Source: Dromiciops gliroides (Eukaryota; Chordata; Mammalia; Microbiotheria; Microbiotheriidae). Taken from it: 64,000 nt of DNA. The stretch spans positions 58,608,492 through 58,672,491 of the forward strand of contig NC_057867.1 of the NCBI RefSeq assembly GCF_019393635.1, written 5' to 3'. The stretch's first letter is position 1. Every line of letters starts with the position of its first letter. The position numbers and the translations under genes were made by a program. The notes beneath the pieces were generated by a model. It searched no databases and was not told where the DNA came from. It saw only the letters and a program-made list of their open reading frames with translations. Below are positions 33,980 to 44,499 of this stretch, one piece after another.

Positions 33980-35600
33980 TCTTCGGCCTCTCGTGGTGTA
34001 TTCTATTTGCATTTGACTGAATAATTGCAGACAGGTGCTGGCACCCCTGACTGGCACAAGCATCTCCTAAGCCACCCATCTGAAATCTATACATGCCTAG
34101 CATACTGTCCACACATAGACTTCAACTGTCACCTGCATTCCCCTTCTTTCCCCCCACTCGGAGGGCAAGCGTCCTTCATCATGCCTACTTCAGTTTACTT
34201 TGGACTCAAGAGAGCCAGCTCCCTAGGCTGTTTCTGCTCATGCAGATCCCTGTGGTGAAACAGGTAGAGAGAGAGCAGTATCCAGGGATTGGACTCCCAG
34301 CCCCTTCCCCTGGACCTCCAGTTGCCCCGATTTCCCAGGACAGAACAGCTCCGTGGCTGCAGTGAGTAGGAATGACTGGCGCGGAGTATGGAAAGTGATG
34401 AGAGGGGAGCAGCTCCGATTTCCCCAATAGATCCCCCCAATCGCAGCCCCTGCCCTGCTGCCTCCAGTATGTTCCCAACCCCTTCTCTTCCATGGAAAGA
34501 GCCTAGCAATCTCCTTAGCACCCAACACAGTGATCAGGATCAAATTGTGTGGGTGCCGAGCTGGGTGGCAGGCAGGCTTTAAGGGAGAAAAAGAAGGAGG
34601 AAGGGAAGGGGGAGAGGAAGAGGCAAAAAAGAACCCAGCCATCGGTGTATTGACTGCCACAGGTTAGCCACCCCACCCAAGTGCCTGAACTATTCAAATG
34701 AGCTCCCAGGTTAACGTTGTGGAAAAGGCTACTAAGCCTGACAATTCGGGAAAGCACAGAAGGTTGTAAAGAGAGACAGGGAAGGAGGCGCTGGGACCTC
34801 TCTCTCCCCAGGGCTGAGCTCCTAGTGCCTTCCCATTCCCACACCGAACAGCCAGATTTCAGCCGAGGGGCAGCCCCCAACCATGCATGAGCCCCACTCC
34901 TGCCCTAGCCAGGGATTAGCTTCTTCCTGCAGCGTGCACTGGCTCTGGATGCAAAGGAGCTAGTGAAGCAAACCTGGAACACTGAGGATGGGGGGGGGGG
35001 GAGGGAAGCCGACAGCAAGCTTGAGCCGAGCCGGTGCTAAGATCCCTCCTTGCCCAGCCTCTCCTCTCCGGGGCTTGCTTCTTTCGCTGGCCTTCTGAAG
35101 CCGAGCCCACCTCAGGCCCTGGCTCCCTCCTCATCCCCAACAGAAAGTTCAAGCCTTGTGCCCAGAAGCCAGACCCAGAGCTTCCTGCACCTCTTCGGCC
35201 CTTTGCTTGGGAATCAGAAAGAGAGGGAACTGAATTCCCAGGGCCCCCAGCCCAGTTTGACAAAGAGGCTCCCCTCCATCCCTCTGTCCGCTCTTCCCAC
35301 CCCTGTGCACTGCCCTTTCTTTTCCGTTCTGGCCCCCTCCCCCTAGTCTAGCCTAGCAAGTGGTGCTACCTAATTGGTAACAAAACACAGTAGGTCTAGT
35401 TGGCTCCCTACTGTGGCAGCGACTTTTTCCCCTGACACCTACTTATCCTCCTCCTTTCCCACAAAGGGAATCAGGTTAAGCGTCATTTTCTGGCGGATCT
35501 TAAACTTTAGGGAAATGACTCTCCCCCAGCTACCCCCACCCCCAACTCGACCCTTTCCAAAAACTGAGTTGTGGCTTTCAGAGGTTGCTTTCGATCTGCA
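33980..35600. other. Upstream flank of SLITRK2, GC rising
   Basis: Non-repetitive, increasingly GC-rich DNA. Frames of 90-120 codons occur in all directions as stop codons thin out, but none resembles a known protein. A G-homopolymer (about 34988-35000) is present. This unique stretch could hold regulatory sequence; none is identified. Confidence 0.4.
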
Positions 35601-35680
35601 GGGGTGGGGTGGGGGGAGGGGGAGACCCTCCAGCCACCACCCTAGAAGGGATCCTTTTAGCTCTGAAACCCAGCTCTGGG

Positions 35681-35687
35681 TATATAA
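35681..35687 (+). promoter_or_regulatory. TATA-box-like element, possible upstream promoter
   Basis: TATATAA followed by cacaaaag, with pyrimidine-rich initiator-like DNA about 30 bp downstream (ctctgctctcgctctttctc). It lies 1.8 kb upstream of the SLITRK2 reading frame. It could drive an alternative first exon, or be incidental next to the (ACAT)n-type tract at 35724-35800. Confidence 0.25.
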
Positions 35688-35723
35688 CACAAAAGCCCTT
35701 GGAACTCTGCTCTCGCTCTTTCT

Positions 35724-35800
35724 CACACACAGATACATACACATATACACATATACATACACATACACCCATCCAACCATCCATCCGTACATACACGTAG
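35724..35800. repeat. (ACAT)/(ACACAT) low-complexity tract
   Basis: Irregular array of acatac/acacat/atccatcc units. Confidence 0.85.
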
Positions 35801-36313
35801 ACACATGCACATCTAGCAGCACCAACATTACCTCTCTAACATTCCTCCGAGACATCTCCCTCTGTCCCCTCCCCCCCCCCATTTGACTTCTGTCTTGGGA
35901 ATCTGGGAGGAGACATGCTAGGAATGACCAAGCCCCTCCCCCAGACCTCGGCTCTGGTGTGGAGGTGCTGACTAGTGGGTGGAAGAGGCAGAGGCAGAGA
36001 CGAGGAGGGGTGGAGGGAGAGGTGCGGGGGAACCTAGCCGGCTCCGCTTTTCGCATTTTCCCTTCTGTACACCCCCACGCGAAGAGTTGCGCGTCGTCTG
36101 CTCGGAGGTGGAGGAGTTCAAGGGAAATCGACGCACAGAGTGAATCTCGAGCGCCTTTGCCAAGCCACTTGCGAGGAAGAGGAGCGGCGTTAACGGGCTT
36201 CCCCGGGTCTCACCGCGGCCCCGTGAACAAACCGCCGCCGCCACCCCCCCCGCCTCGATCCTCTCCCCCCATTTCCCTCCCCCCGCCCCCCCCCGCAGCC
36301 CCATTCCCTGGCG

Positions 36314-36321
36314 TGACGTCA
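36314..36321. promoter_or_regulatory. Palindromic CRE
   Basis: TGACGTCA, the perfect full cAMP-response element bound by CREB/ATF proteins. It sits in the CpG island just upstream of the region where transcription would start if the first exon ends at 36846. No TATA box lies between it and the exon, as usual for CpG-island promoters. Confidence 0.55.
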
Positions 36322-36359
36322 CCCCCAGCTAGGTCCGAGGGAGCTTGCAAAAGCCTCTC

Positions 36360-36846
36360 AAATTCAAACTGATCGGCGCCCAGACAGCAGACGCCGCCAG
36401 CCGGGGGAAGGGAACCGAGCCGCCACCGCCGCAGCCCCAGCAGCCGCCCGGAGGAGTCAGCAGCCCGCGGCGCCCCGCGCCAGCCCCCCACCCCCCGCAC
36501 CCCGCGGTCCGCCCGCGCCCAGCGCACACGCACAGCCAGCCGGGCGCCAGGTGGCCAAACTTCCCGCAGCTCCGCCGCTCGCCTCGCCCCCTCCTGCCTG
36601 CCTGCCCACCTGCCCACCGCCAGGACTTTGGGCTGCACCCCGGGACGCCCCCCGCCCACTATCACCCCAAACCCGAACCGTCCGCCCAGCAGCACCCCCG
36701 CCTCCCCGATCAAGCAAACCGTTCCGTCTGCAAGAAGCCGCGTCTTCTCCGGGCTGCCTCTCCCCCCAAGGGCTTCTCTCTTTGCACCCAAAATGCTAAA
36801 CTCCGGGGCCACCGCAAAGGAGGGGAGTCTCATCTTCTCCTGATGT
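36360..36846 (+). other. SLITRK2: Probable 5' untranslated exon of SLITRK2
   Basis: The 5' edge is approximate; no start site is visible in sequence. The 3' edge is set by the donor GTGAGT at 36847-36852, the best match near the gene. Human SLITRK2 has untranslated upstream exons and an intronless coding region, which fits. The exon contains an upstream ORF (36793-36843), and the last four bases start a second one. Confidence 0.5.
36793..36843 (+). CDS. Upstream ORF 1 in SLITRK2 leader
   Basis: ATG to TGA, 16 codons plus stop, with A at -3 (cccaaaATGC). It ends three bases before the predicted splice donor. Its TGA overlaps the next ATG as TGATG, an arrangement seen with termination-reinitiation. 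It probably acts on translation rather than making a useful peptide, and depends on the first exon being real. Confidence 0.4.
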   Translation: MLNSGATAKEGSLIFS

Positions 36847-37077
36847 GTGAGTACCGCAGCCCTTTCCCTTCCTCGGTCCTTCCCATTTGGTCCTCCACCC
36901 CCCCTTTCCCTTCCCATCCCTTCCCATCCCTCCCCTTCCCCACCCCCTTGCGCAAGAGGGGAAAGCTAGAGAAAGAGAAGTAAAGCTATTTCTACTGCTG
37001 CTGCTACTGCTGCGAGACAGGCGAGCTGTCCGCGGTCCTTTACCCGGCTTCCCCCCCTCCCCACCCCCCCACCCCGG

Positions 37078-37134
37078 AGGAAGAGGAGGAGGAGGAGGAG
37101 GGGAAAGAGGAAGAGGACGAGGAGGAGGAGGGCG
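37078..37134. repeat. (GAG)n/(GGA)n purine tract
   Basis: Gaggaagaggagga-type DNA, almost entirely purine on the + strand. Confidence 0.85.
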
Positions 37135-37226
37135 GCTCGGTCTAGTAAGACAACTCGGTTACTAATGACTCCGCTGGCAGCAGGGACCCGAGGGGAATCA
37201 GGTGCATGGCTGTGTGTTGCGGGGAG

Positions 37227-37266
37227 GGCGGGTTGGCGGGCTGGCGGGCTGGCGGGCTGGCGGGCG
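37227..37266. repeat. 8-bp GGCGGGCT tandem repeat
   Basis: About four units of ggcgggct preceded by a degenerate unit and followed by ggcgggcag, within the predicted first intron. Confidence 0.9.
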
Positions 37267-37522
37267 GGCAGAGTGGAGGGCGAGGAAATAGCTTCGCAAA
37301 GCAATTGTTTCTGTCTGTCGTGTTGCCTCCCTGCGCCCCCACCCCCACCCCTTCCTCCCCCACCCCCTTTCCTGGCCATTTTAATCGGGCTCCTTGTTTC
37401 TTCTCTCTCCCGCACTCCCCGATCCTGCCCCACTCCTCTTCCCTACTTCTCCCCTACCCTTCCAAACCCCCCTTTTAAAGGCTTGACTGTAGGTGCCGGA
37501 GCCAGATCGGCTGTGCATAAAG

Positions 37523-40069
37523 ATGCTGAACGGTGTTTGGTTGCTCAGTGTGTTAACCGTGGCCGGGATCCTCCAGACGGAGAGCCGCAAAACTGGCAAA
37601 GACATTTGTAAGATCCGCTGCGTGTGCGAGGAGAAGGAAAATGTACTGAATATTAATTGCGAAAACAAAGGCTTTACAACTGTGAGCTTGCTCCAGCCCC
37701 CCCAGTACCGGATCTACCAGCTTTTCCTCAATGGAAACTTACTGACCAGACTCTATCCTAATGAGTTCGTCAATTACTCCAACGCGGTGACTCTCCATTT
37801 GGGGAACAATGAGCTGCAAGAGATCCGAACTGGGGCGTTCAGTGGCCTGAAAACTCTCAAGCGACTCCACCTGAACAACAACAAGCTGGAAGTGTTGAGG
37901 GAGGACACGTTCCTGGGCCTAGAGAGCTTGGAGTACCTGCAAGCCGACTACAACTACATCAATGCCATTGAGGCAGGCGCCTTCAGTAAACTGAATAAGC
38001 TTAAGGTCCTGATTCTCAATGACAATCTCCTGCTGTCTCTCCCCAATAACGTGTTCCGCTTTGTTCTGCTGACCCACTTAGATCTGAGAGGAAATCGGCT
38101 GAAGATGATGCCCTTCGCTGGGGTCCTGGAACACATTGGAGGGATCATGGAAATTCAGTTAGAGGAAAACCCTTGGAACTGCACTTGCGATTTGCTTCCG
38201 CTAAAGGCTTGGCTCGATACTATAACCGTCTTTGTTGGCGAGATCGTCTGTGAAACTCCTTTTCGGCTGCATGGGAAAGACGTGACACAGTTGACCAGGC
38301 AAGACCTCTGTCCCAGGAAGAGTGCCAGCGATTCGAATCATAAAGGGAACCACCCTTCCTTTTCCGACACCCACATGCAGAAGCTGTCGCCTACCCTTAA
38401 TCCCGCTCTCGCTCCCACCCGGGCTCCCAAAGCCAGCCGGCCCCCCAAAACGAGAAACAGACCAACGCCCAGGGTCACTGTGTCCAAAGACAGGCAGAGC
38501 TTTGGACCGATCATGGTGTACCAGACCAAGTCACCGGTCCCCCTCACCTGTCCCAGCAGCTGCGTCTGCACCTCCCAGAGCTCCGACAACGGCTTAAACG
38601 TCAACTGCCAAGAGAGGAAGTTCACCAATATCTCAGCACTTCACCCCAAACCTACCAGTCCAAAGAAACTTTACCTGACAGGGAACTATTTGCAAACTGT
38701 CTACAAAAATGACCTCGTGGAATACAGTTCTTTGGATCTGTTGCATCTTGGAAACAACCGGATAGCAGTCATTCAGGAGGGTGCTTTTACAAACCTAACC
38801 AGTTTACGGAGACTTTATCTGAATGGGAACTATCTGGAGATTCTTCATCCTTCTATGTTTGAGGGGCTGCAGAGTTTACAGTATCTCTATCTCGAGTATA
38901 ACATCATTAAAGAGATCAAGCCCTGTACCTTCGATGCACTGATTAATTTGCAGCTGTTGTTTCTGAACAACAACTTGCTGAGATCGCTGCCAGATAACGT
39001 GTTTGGTGGCACTGCCCTCACCAGACTGAACCTGAGGAACAACCACTTCGCCCACTTGCCAGTGCAAGGGGTCCTGGACCAGCTCCCAGCGTTTATCCAG
39101 ATCGATCTGCAGGAAAACCCCTGGGATTGTACCTGTGACATTATGGGACTGAAAGACTGGACAGAGCATGCAAATTCCCCTGTTATCATCAGCGAGATCA
39201 CCTGTGAATCTCCAGCCAAACATGCAGGTGAGATCTTGAAATTTTTGGGGAGAGAGACTATCTGTCCGGACAGCCCTGACTTATCCGATGCTACCATCTT
39301 ATCCATGAGTCATAATACGGACACCCCGAGATCCCTCAGCGTGGCGCCCAGCTCGTACCCAGAGCTCCACACAGAAGTCCCACTCTCCGTCTTAATTTTG
39401 GGGCTGCTTGTGGTCTTCATCTTATCTGTCTGCTTTGGGGCAGGCTTATTTGTCTTTGTCCTCAAACGGAGAAAGGGGGTACCCAGTGGGCCCAGTAGCA
39501 CCAACAACTTAGACATCAGTTCCTTTCAACTGCAGTATGGACCTTATAACGCTGACACTACTGACAAGACCGAAGGCCATGTCTATAACTATATCCCTCC
39601 TCCTGTGGGCCAGATGTGCCAAAACCCCATTTACATGCAGAAGGAAGGTGACCCAGTGGCATACTACCGAAACCTCCAGGAGTTCAGCTATGGGAATCTG
39701 GACGCCAAGAAGGAAGGGCCGACCACTCTGGCTTATACCATCAGTGCTTCGGACCTGCTGGAAAAGCAATCCACCCCACGGGAGCCGGAACTACTCTATC
39801 AAAATATCGCCGAGAGAGTGAAGGAGCTCCCCAGCGCGGGGGTGGTCCACTATAACTTTTGCACCTTACCCAAGAGGCAGTTCGCACCCTCCTATGAATC
39901 CCGACGCCAAAACCAGGACAGACTGAACAAAACTGTTTTATACGGAACTCCCAGGAAATACTTTGCAGACCAATCCAAACCCGAACATCCTTTACTTCAG
40001 GCCAAGCAGCAAACAGAACCAGACTACCTCGAAGTTCTGGAGAAACAAACCGCGATCAGTCAGCTGTGA
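37523..40069 (+). CDS. SLITRK2: SLIT and NTRK-like protein 2
   Basis: Single-exon frame, 848 aa, close to the 845 of human SLITRK2. It is a type I membrane protein of neurons and a postsynaptic adhesion molecule; the family binds presynaptic receptor tyrosine phosphatases and promotes synapse formation. Domains: signal peptide about 1-21; first LRR block with N-cap cysteines C29/C33/C35/C46, repeats about 63-205, and C-cap C220/C222/C243/C263 after NPWNCTC; Pro/Ser/Lys linker about 264-340; second LRR block with C343/C347/C349/C362, repeats about 380-515, and C-cap C536/C538/C561/C581 after NPWDCTC; transmembrane segment about 621-647 followed by KRRK; cytoplasmic tail of about 200 aa ending in the Trk-like tyrosine motif around Y835 and a C-terminal ISQL. 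N-glycosylation sequons at N84, N219, N369 and N424. I chose the ATG at 37523 (A at -3, signal peptide follows); the frame extends upstream only to a GTG at the splice acceptor. No frameshift or stop; the gene looks intact. Confidence 0.98.
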   Translation: MLNGVWLLSVLTVAGILQTESRKTGKDICKIRCVCEEKENVLNINCENKGFTTVSLLQPPQYRIYQLFLNGNLLTRLYPNEFVNYSNAVTLHLGNNELQEIRTGAFSGLKTLKRLHLNNNKLEVLREDTFLGLESLEYLQADYNYINAIEAGAFSKLNKLKVLILNDNLLLSLPNNVFRFVLLTHLDLRGNRLKMMPFAGVLEHIGGIMEIQLEENPWNCTCDLLPLKAWLDTITVFVGEIVCETPFRLHGKDVTQLTRQDLCPRKSASDSNHKGNHPSFSDTHMQKLSPTLNPALAPTRAPKASRPPKTRNRPTPRVTVSKDRQSFGPIMVYQTKSPVPLTCPSSCVCTSQSSDNGLNVNCQERKFTNISALHPKPTSPKKLYLTGNYLQTVYKNDLVEYSSLDLLHLGNNRIAVIQEGAFTNLTSLRRLYLNGNYLEILHPSMFEGLQSLQYLYLEYNIIKEIKPCTFDALINLQLLFLNNNLLRSLPDNVFGGTALTRLNLRNNHFAHLPVQGVLDQLPAFIQIDLQENPWDCTCDIMGLKDWTEHANSPVIISEITCESPAKHAGEILKFLGRETICPDSPDLSDATILSMSHNTDTPRSLSVAPSSYPELHTEVPLSVLILGLLVVFILSVCFGAGLFVFVLKRRKGVPSGPSSTNNLDISSFQLQYGPYNADTTDKTEGHVYNYIPPPVGQMCQNPIYMQKEGDPVAYYRNLQEFSYGNLDAKKEGPTTLAYTISASDLLEKQSTPREPELLYQNIAERVKELPSAGVVHYNFCTLPKRQFAPSYESRRQNQDRLNKTVLYGTPRKYFADQSKPEHPLLQAKQQTEPDYLEVLEKQTAISQL

Positions 40070-40584
40070 AGAAAGGGAAAGAGAATGAAAGTAGCAAAGG
40101 AGGCTGCCTCGGGATGACAAGAAACAGCTGGGGATGGCCACATTCAGTGCATTGGCTTTGGGTTTTTCGTGGGGGTGGGGGCCATGAAGTCGGGGGGGGG
40201 TCTTTCTTTTCCAGGAATAACATGGAAACTTGGAAAAATCAGTGAGGGATGGGGCAAAGCAAGCTTCTTGCTCTCAAAAGTTTTCCTCTTAAGTTATTTC
40301 CACTTTTTTTTGGTTGGGGTTTCTTTATTCTTTTCTCTTTTTTTTTGCATCCTTAGTAATTGTCCACTCAAAATGAATGTTTCACCAACGGCTTTTCCCC
40401 CCTTTTCATTTTATTTCTTGCCCTCCCCCCGATCTGTTCTGTTGTTGTTTCAGGGTGCAGATGGGGAATGGGAGACTCTAGGAGGTCCAAAAGGGGCTAG
40501 ACAAAAAAAATCGTTTAAAAGAAATGGATGCTGAATGTGTTATGCTGAAGATCTCCAAAGATCTTTTGGGACTGTCACTTCCTT

Positions 40585-40592
40585 TGTAAATA
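40585..40592 (+). promoter_or_regulatory. Pumilio-type element 1
   Basis: TGTAAATA, matching the Pumilio consensus UGUANAUA, in the SLITRK2 3' UTR. Confidence 0.4.
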
Positions 40593-41772
40593 ATAATATC
40601 CAGTATTTCTCTTTCAGTTCCCACGCAAAGTCACTGGGCGTCACCTCTTGTGTTAAAGTGCCTTTGCACTTTAAGTACATTACTTAAATGTTGCTTTTAG
40701 CTTTGATAAATTGAACCTATTTTAATGTGTTGTATTTTTGAAAGTAAAACAAAATGTAAAATAGATCTATATGTCAGCTGCATTCAATCAAAGGAGAGTT
40801 TGCTTGATTTATAGGTAACCAGCCCTTCATTAAATGATTCTAGTTCTAAGACTTGATAGATTTCATTGTAAAAAAGTATTTCTTTTCTTCTGGGTTTGTT
40901 TTAAGTGATTCATTGAAGTCAGCTAAGCAGACTTAGTGATAGACCAGAGGCACTCAAGTGCCTTGGTTGGGCTTACTATTTCATTAATAAAAGGTATTGA
41001 ACATGCTAGCGTAGAGATTGAACAATTAAGGTCCTTCCCTAAATCATTACCTTGCCAACACTAACATGGTCAGTAATGTTCAGTGCTTTTAGATTATTTT
41101 CCTAATTAAGAGAACATTACACTACTTGTAATATATTTTTTCTGCATTAAATTAGATATTTTTATACATTTAATGAAAGAGTCTGAATTTCTAACTTTTT
41201 AATTGAAATTAATATTTTTTCTGCCTATTGAGACATTTTCTATAAGCATACACCAGTAGAGGCCGCCACACACCTCATTTAATAAAGACATATGAGCCAT
41301 TTAAATACCTTGAAGGAAGACTTCCAAGGTGAAATTCGAACTTGGGTCTCCAGACTTCCCAAGCAAGTTCTCTGCAGATTCCAAGACAGCAGAGACAAAT
41401 GTCAACATACCTTCCAATTCCCTTCCCCACTGACGTTTAGACTTCAGAATTCTTCTTGGGTTCTCATATTTAAATAGAAAGCAGTGTTTTCCCCTTGAGT
41501 TTATGAAGTCCTCCCAAGTTTATTGAAGCTTTAAAAGGGGTGCTATCTGACAATGTTATTGCATCTCCACGTAGGGGAAGAATGACCGAAAACCAAGAAA
41601 TTAAGCATTGTTTCTCTTTCACCTTTTCTTAGGTTTTACTTGAATTTTACCTTGTCATCCGAAGAGAGCATTTCATCTTCTTCCCCCCCCCCCCAGTGGG
41701 GGCAGGGGAGAGTATTAAAATGAGTTTGGTTAACCAAGTATATAAAACATTTATGAAGCCTTATTATTAGCC

Positions 41773-41780
41773 TGTAAATA
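41773..41780 (+). promoter_or_regulatory. Pumilio-type element 2
   Basis: TGTAAATA in the 3' UTR (context cctgtaaataatt). Confidence 0.4.
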
Positions 41781-44013
41781 ATTTTTAGCTGCAAACATGA
41801 TTGTGAGATTTAAACAAACAGCCCTTATTTACAACAAAAATAGTTTTGTTTTGTCTATTGTAAATCCTTATGCAACTGGGATGGTGATCTGCATATAAAG
41901 TAGGCCAGCCTTTTCAATTCCTTATTAAAGCAATGGATGGAGAATGAAAGAAGCACACTGTTTCCTTTTCATAAATAGGTTACTGCACATAATAATCCTT
42001 TATTATCATGCAGAGATTGAAGTGGACTCTGATGACTTATTTTTAAAGCTTTAATATGACTAATAGTATATTGTCTGCCACTCTGAAGACTTCCCAAGCA
42101 ATCGAATTTCAATTATAAATGACTTAAGTCCGTATTCTTTTCATCGATATTTTACTAGTGGAAAACAGTTGCCTTTTTCAGAACTGAAAGGAGTCGTGTG
42201 TGGACAGAGCTCAGAACATGCAGTGAATCGCTTTTAGTTACCAATGTAGTGACTGAATACCACCCACCACGACCAGCTCTCCTGTCCATCCTTTGTTTCA
42301 AGATCATAATTTCTATTCGTGGCCATTAGATCAGGGTTAACGGTGGAGGGCAATGAGAAACTAACTCCAGGAGAGTTGGTCTTCCAAAGGGTCTCCTTTC
42401 AGGGGACAGAAGAGAAAGGCTGAACACGGAGGGATCGCCTGGAAATCACCTCTGCCCCTTTGGTGTGAGGTGCTGAAATGTAACAGCTTCTGGCTGGGGG
42501 TCACTTCTGGCTGCTGGCCAGAATGGAGTGGTAGCTAGGACGCAAAAGGGATGGTCAGAGCAGGCATGGTAGAAAGTTTTTGCCAAGGCAAATGAGCAGA
42601 TCTGCTTTTCCTTCATTTTTTTAAATTTTGTGTTAAGCTATGCGTGAGAACTGAGGTGATTTGTCCAAACCCACTCTTAGTGCTTCCCCCACTCCACCCC
42701 ACCTCCACCAAGTCAAGTCAGTCCACCTTTTATAACATTAATTTTGGATGAGAAAAAATGATAGCAATTTCAGATGCATTCTTTTTAAAGAGACCTCCTG
42801 GAAGAACTCGATTTGATCTACAATCCCACTGAATAATGATGGCTTAATTCTGAATACTTCTGCTTTCTAGGTTTGCACTTTAGTATTAGCATAGCATGCT
42901 GAAATATTTCCTCTTCCAACCTAACGGGATGCATCCTTTAAATTATTTTCTTTTCCCCACCACAGCCTTTCAAGTATATGTTGCATTCGGTTTCTATTTT
43001 TAGTATAAAGTATCTTTGTGACATACTTTAAAGTCGAAATGAGCTTTTTTTTTCCTGAAGCTTTGTTTCCATTCTGTTATTGTTCCAACTGACTGCATTT
43101 GGTTTTGCTTCCTCAGCAGCAGGGCTTTTGGAAATGATTTTATTCTGGGATCTTTATTTTTATCTCCTGCAGCTGGATTTGGTTGTTTAACTTTGACTCC
43201 CCACACTGCTTGGAAGAGGCATAAACAGTAACATGGCTACCCCCAGGGCTTTGGGGGCGACCTTCCCTCTCCTGGCCACAGGCTGAAGCTGAGCTGCAAG
43301 GCCTAGCCCTGCAAATTGTATGTGGTCATTCCCTTCCAATTCCAGATGATTAATTAGCGGCTAGCTTCCCCTGGGGCTCATTAGTATTAACAAAGGAAAA
43401 AAAAATCTCAACTGCTCTTCTTCCTGGGTTTAACTGCCACTAAGAAACAACCCCATCTGGGTTCTAAACAAGGCCTCACCAAGCCCCTCTATTAAATGGC
43501 ATCCTAAAGTCTAACACCCCTTCTTTGCCCTCCTGCCCATAAGGCAAGTGACTTTTCGAATCATTTTCATGGTCCTACAAGGACTTAACCTTCTATTTAG
43601 TCACACCATGGAAGGTGTAGGGCAAACAGCGGCAGATTGCCATTCTTCAGACTCTAGATTTGCTACTCAAACCCCTCCAGGATGGAGGATCAGAGAGAGG
43701 ATTAAGGAAAACTCTCCAGGGTATTCTCCTTGTGCCTGAAACTTCTCTGATGATCCCCAGATGCATACAGTGGAAAGATGATAGAAGAGGTTGGGCTTTC
43801 TATCTTGAGTCTATTGGAATAAGGGGAAAACTGTGGATCTCTTCATCTGCTACACATCACTTAACCAGCATCCTTCATTTTGGGGGGCTGGATGACCTAA
43901 AGGACAAACAAACCAAACATTTCTGTTGGATCAGGTCTAGTACTTCAAGTATGAGGACTGGTACCTGTGTGCTGTTTTAAGAGCTTCACTGTAAAGATAA
44001 TCAGCAATGTGAT

Positions 44014-44021
44014 TGTAAATA
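44014..44021 (+). promoter_or_regulatory. Pumilio-type element 3
   Basis: TGTAAATA in the 3' UTR (context gattgtaaatacgg). Confidence 0.4.
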
Positions 44022-44231
44022 CGGTGTCACAAACATACTTTTAAAATGACTACAAGATCCATGTTTTAGAGGCAATGTTTAATTTGCATCTCTATGGCTT
44101 AGACTAGAGGGTTTTGTTTTCCAATATCTGTTAACTTGCAAACAACAAAAAGTATAGGAGTGGTGAGAAACATTTACCTTAAGATGTAGGTGATAAAAAT
44201 CACTAACTTCTGGTAAAAAGAAAATAAGTAC

Positions 44232-44239
44232 TGTATATA
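44232..44239 (+). promoter_or_regulatory. Pumilio-type element 4
   Basis: TGTATATA, also a UGUANAUA match, at the left edge of the putative MITE. Confidence 0.35.
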
Positions 44240-44499
44240 GGTGTACCTCGCTTCTCGCAGTGGTTGTGCTCCTGAAAAAAAAAAAAAGTTGTGTGTAAAT
44301 TCAATTTTTTTTTTTTGTAAATTGAATCATATTTTAAGTGCACTAGGGGAGCTGCTATTTAGAGGAAACTTGTGGTGAATCCTTTTGTAAAGCAAAGACT
44401 CATTTTATAATGGAAATAATCATTCCCCACCCCTAATTTATCTGTTTTGTATGTTTGGATTTTCATATATCGGGTTTGTGTAAAACAGGGCCCACCTGC
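44237..44499. mobile_element. Possible Tigger-like MITE in the SLITRK2 3' UTR
   Basis: The left end taggtgtacctcgcttctcg resembles Tigger-type termini. The right end ggtttgtgtaaaacagggcc followed by cacctg is an imperfect inverted repeat of it (about 11 of 16 outer bases). TA is present at the left junction. Internal aattcaatttttt and ttgtaaattgaatca can also pair. Very diverged. Confidence 0.4.

Larger units (their letters stand above)
35990..37310. promoter_or_regulatory. CpG-island-like promoter region of SLITRK2
   Basis: GC-rich block with frequent CpG (for example gcgtcgtctgctcgg and ccgccgccgc around 36090-36240, and ccgcggcgccccgcgcc around 36465-36482). The rest of the window is CpG-poor. 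It contains the CRE, the probable first exon, the first intron and several GC-box-like ccccgccccc stretches. The long frames crossing it on both strands (up to 235 codons) are low-complexity Gly/Arg/Pro/Ala products of GC content. Confidence 0.8.
36847..37492 (+). other. SLITRK2: Predicted SLITRK2 5' UTR intron
   Basis: Donor GTGAGT at 36847. Acceptor gactgtag ends at 37492 after a strong pyrimidine tract (cttctcccctacccttcc and neighbours, 37436-37474). Length 646 bp. It holds the (GGCGGGCT)n array at 37227-37266 and a purine-rich GAG tract at 37078-37134. Confidence 0.55.

Noticed and set aside
35439..36056. 205-codon minus-strand frame upstream of SLITRK2
   Set aside because: It crosses a microsatellite and GC-rich promoter DNA, shows low complexity and no family similarity.
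36210..36983. 235-codon minus and 212-codon plus frames in the CpG island
   Set aside because: Gly/Arg- or Pro/Ala-rich frames on both strands of the same DNA reflect the lack of stop codons at high GC.
37493..37522. Ten-residue N-terminal extension of SLITRK2
   Set aside because: It would start at GTG exactly at the splice acceptor. The ATG at 37523 has a good context and leads straight into the signal peptide.
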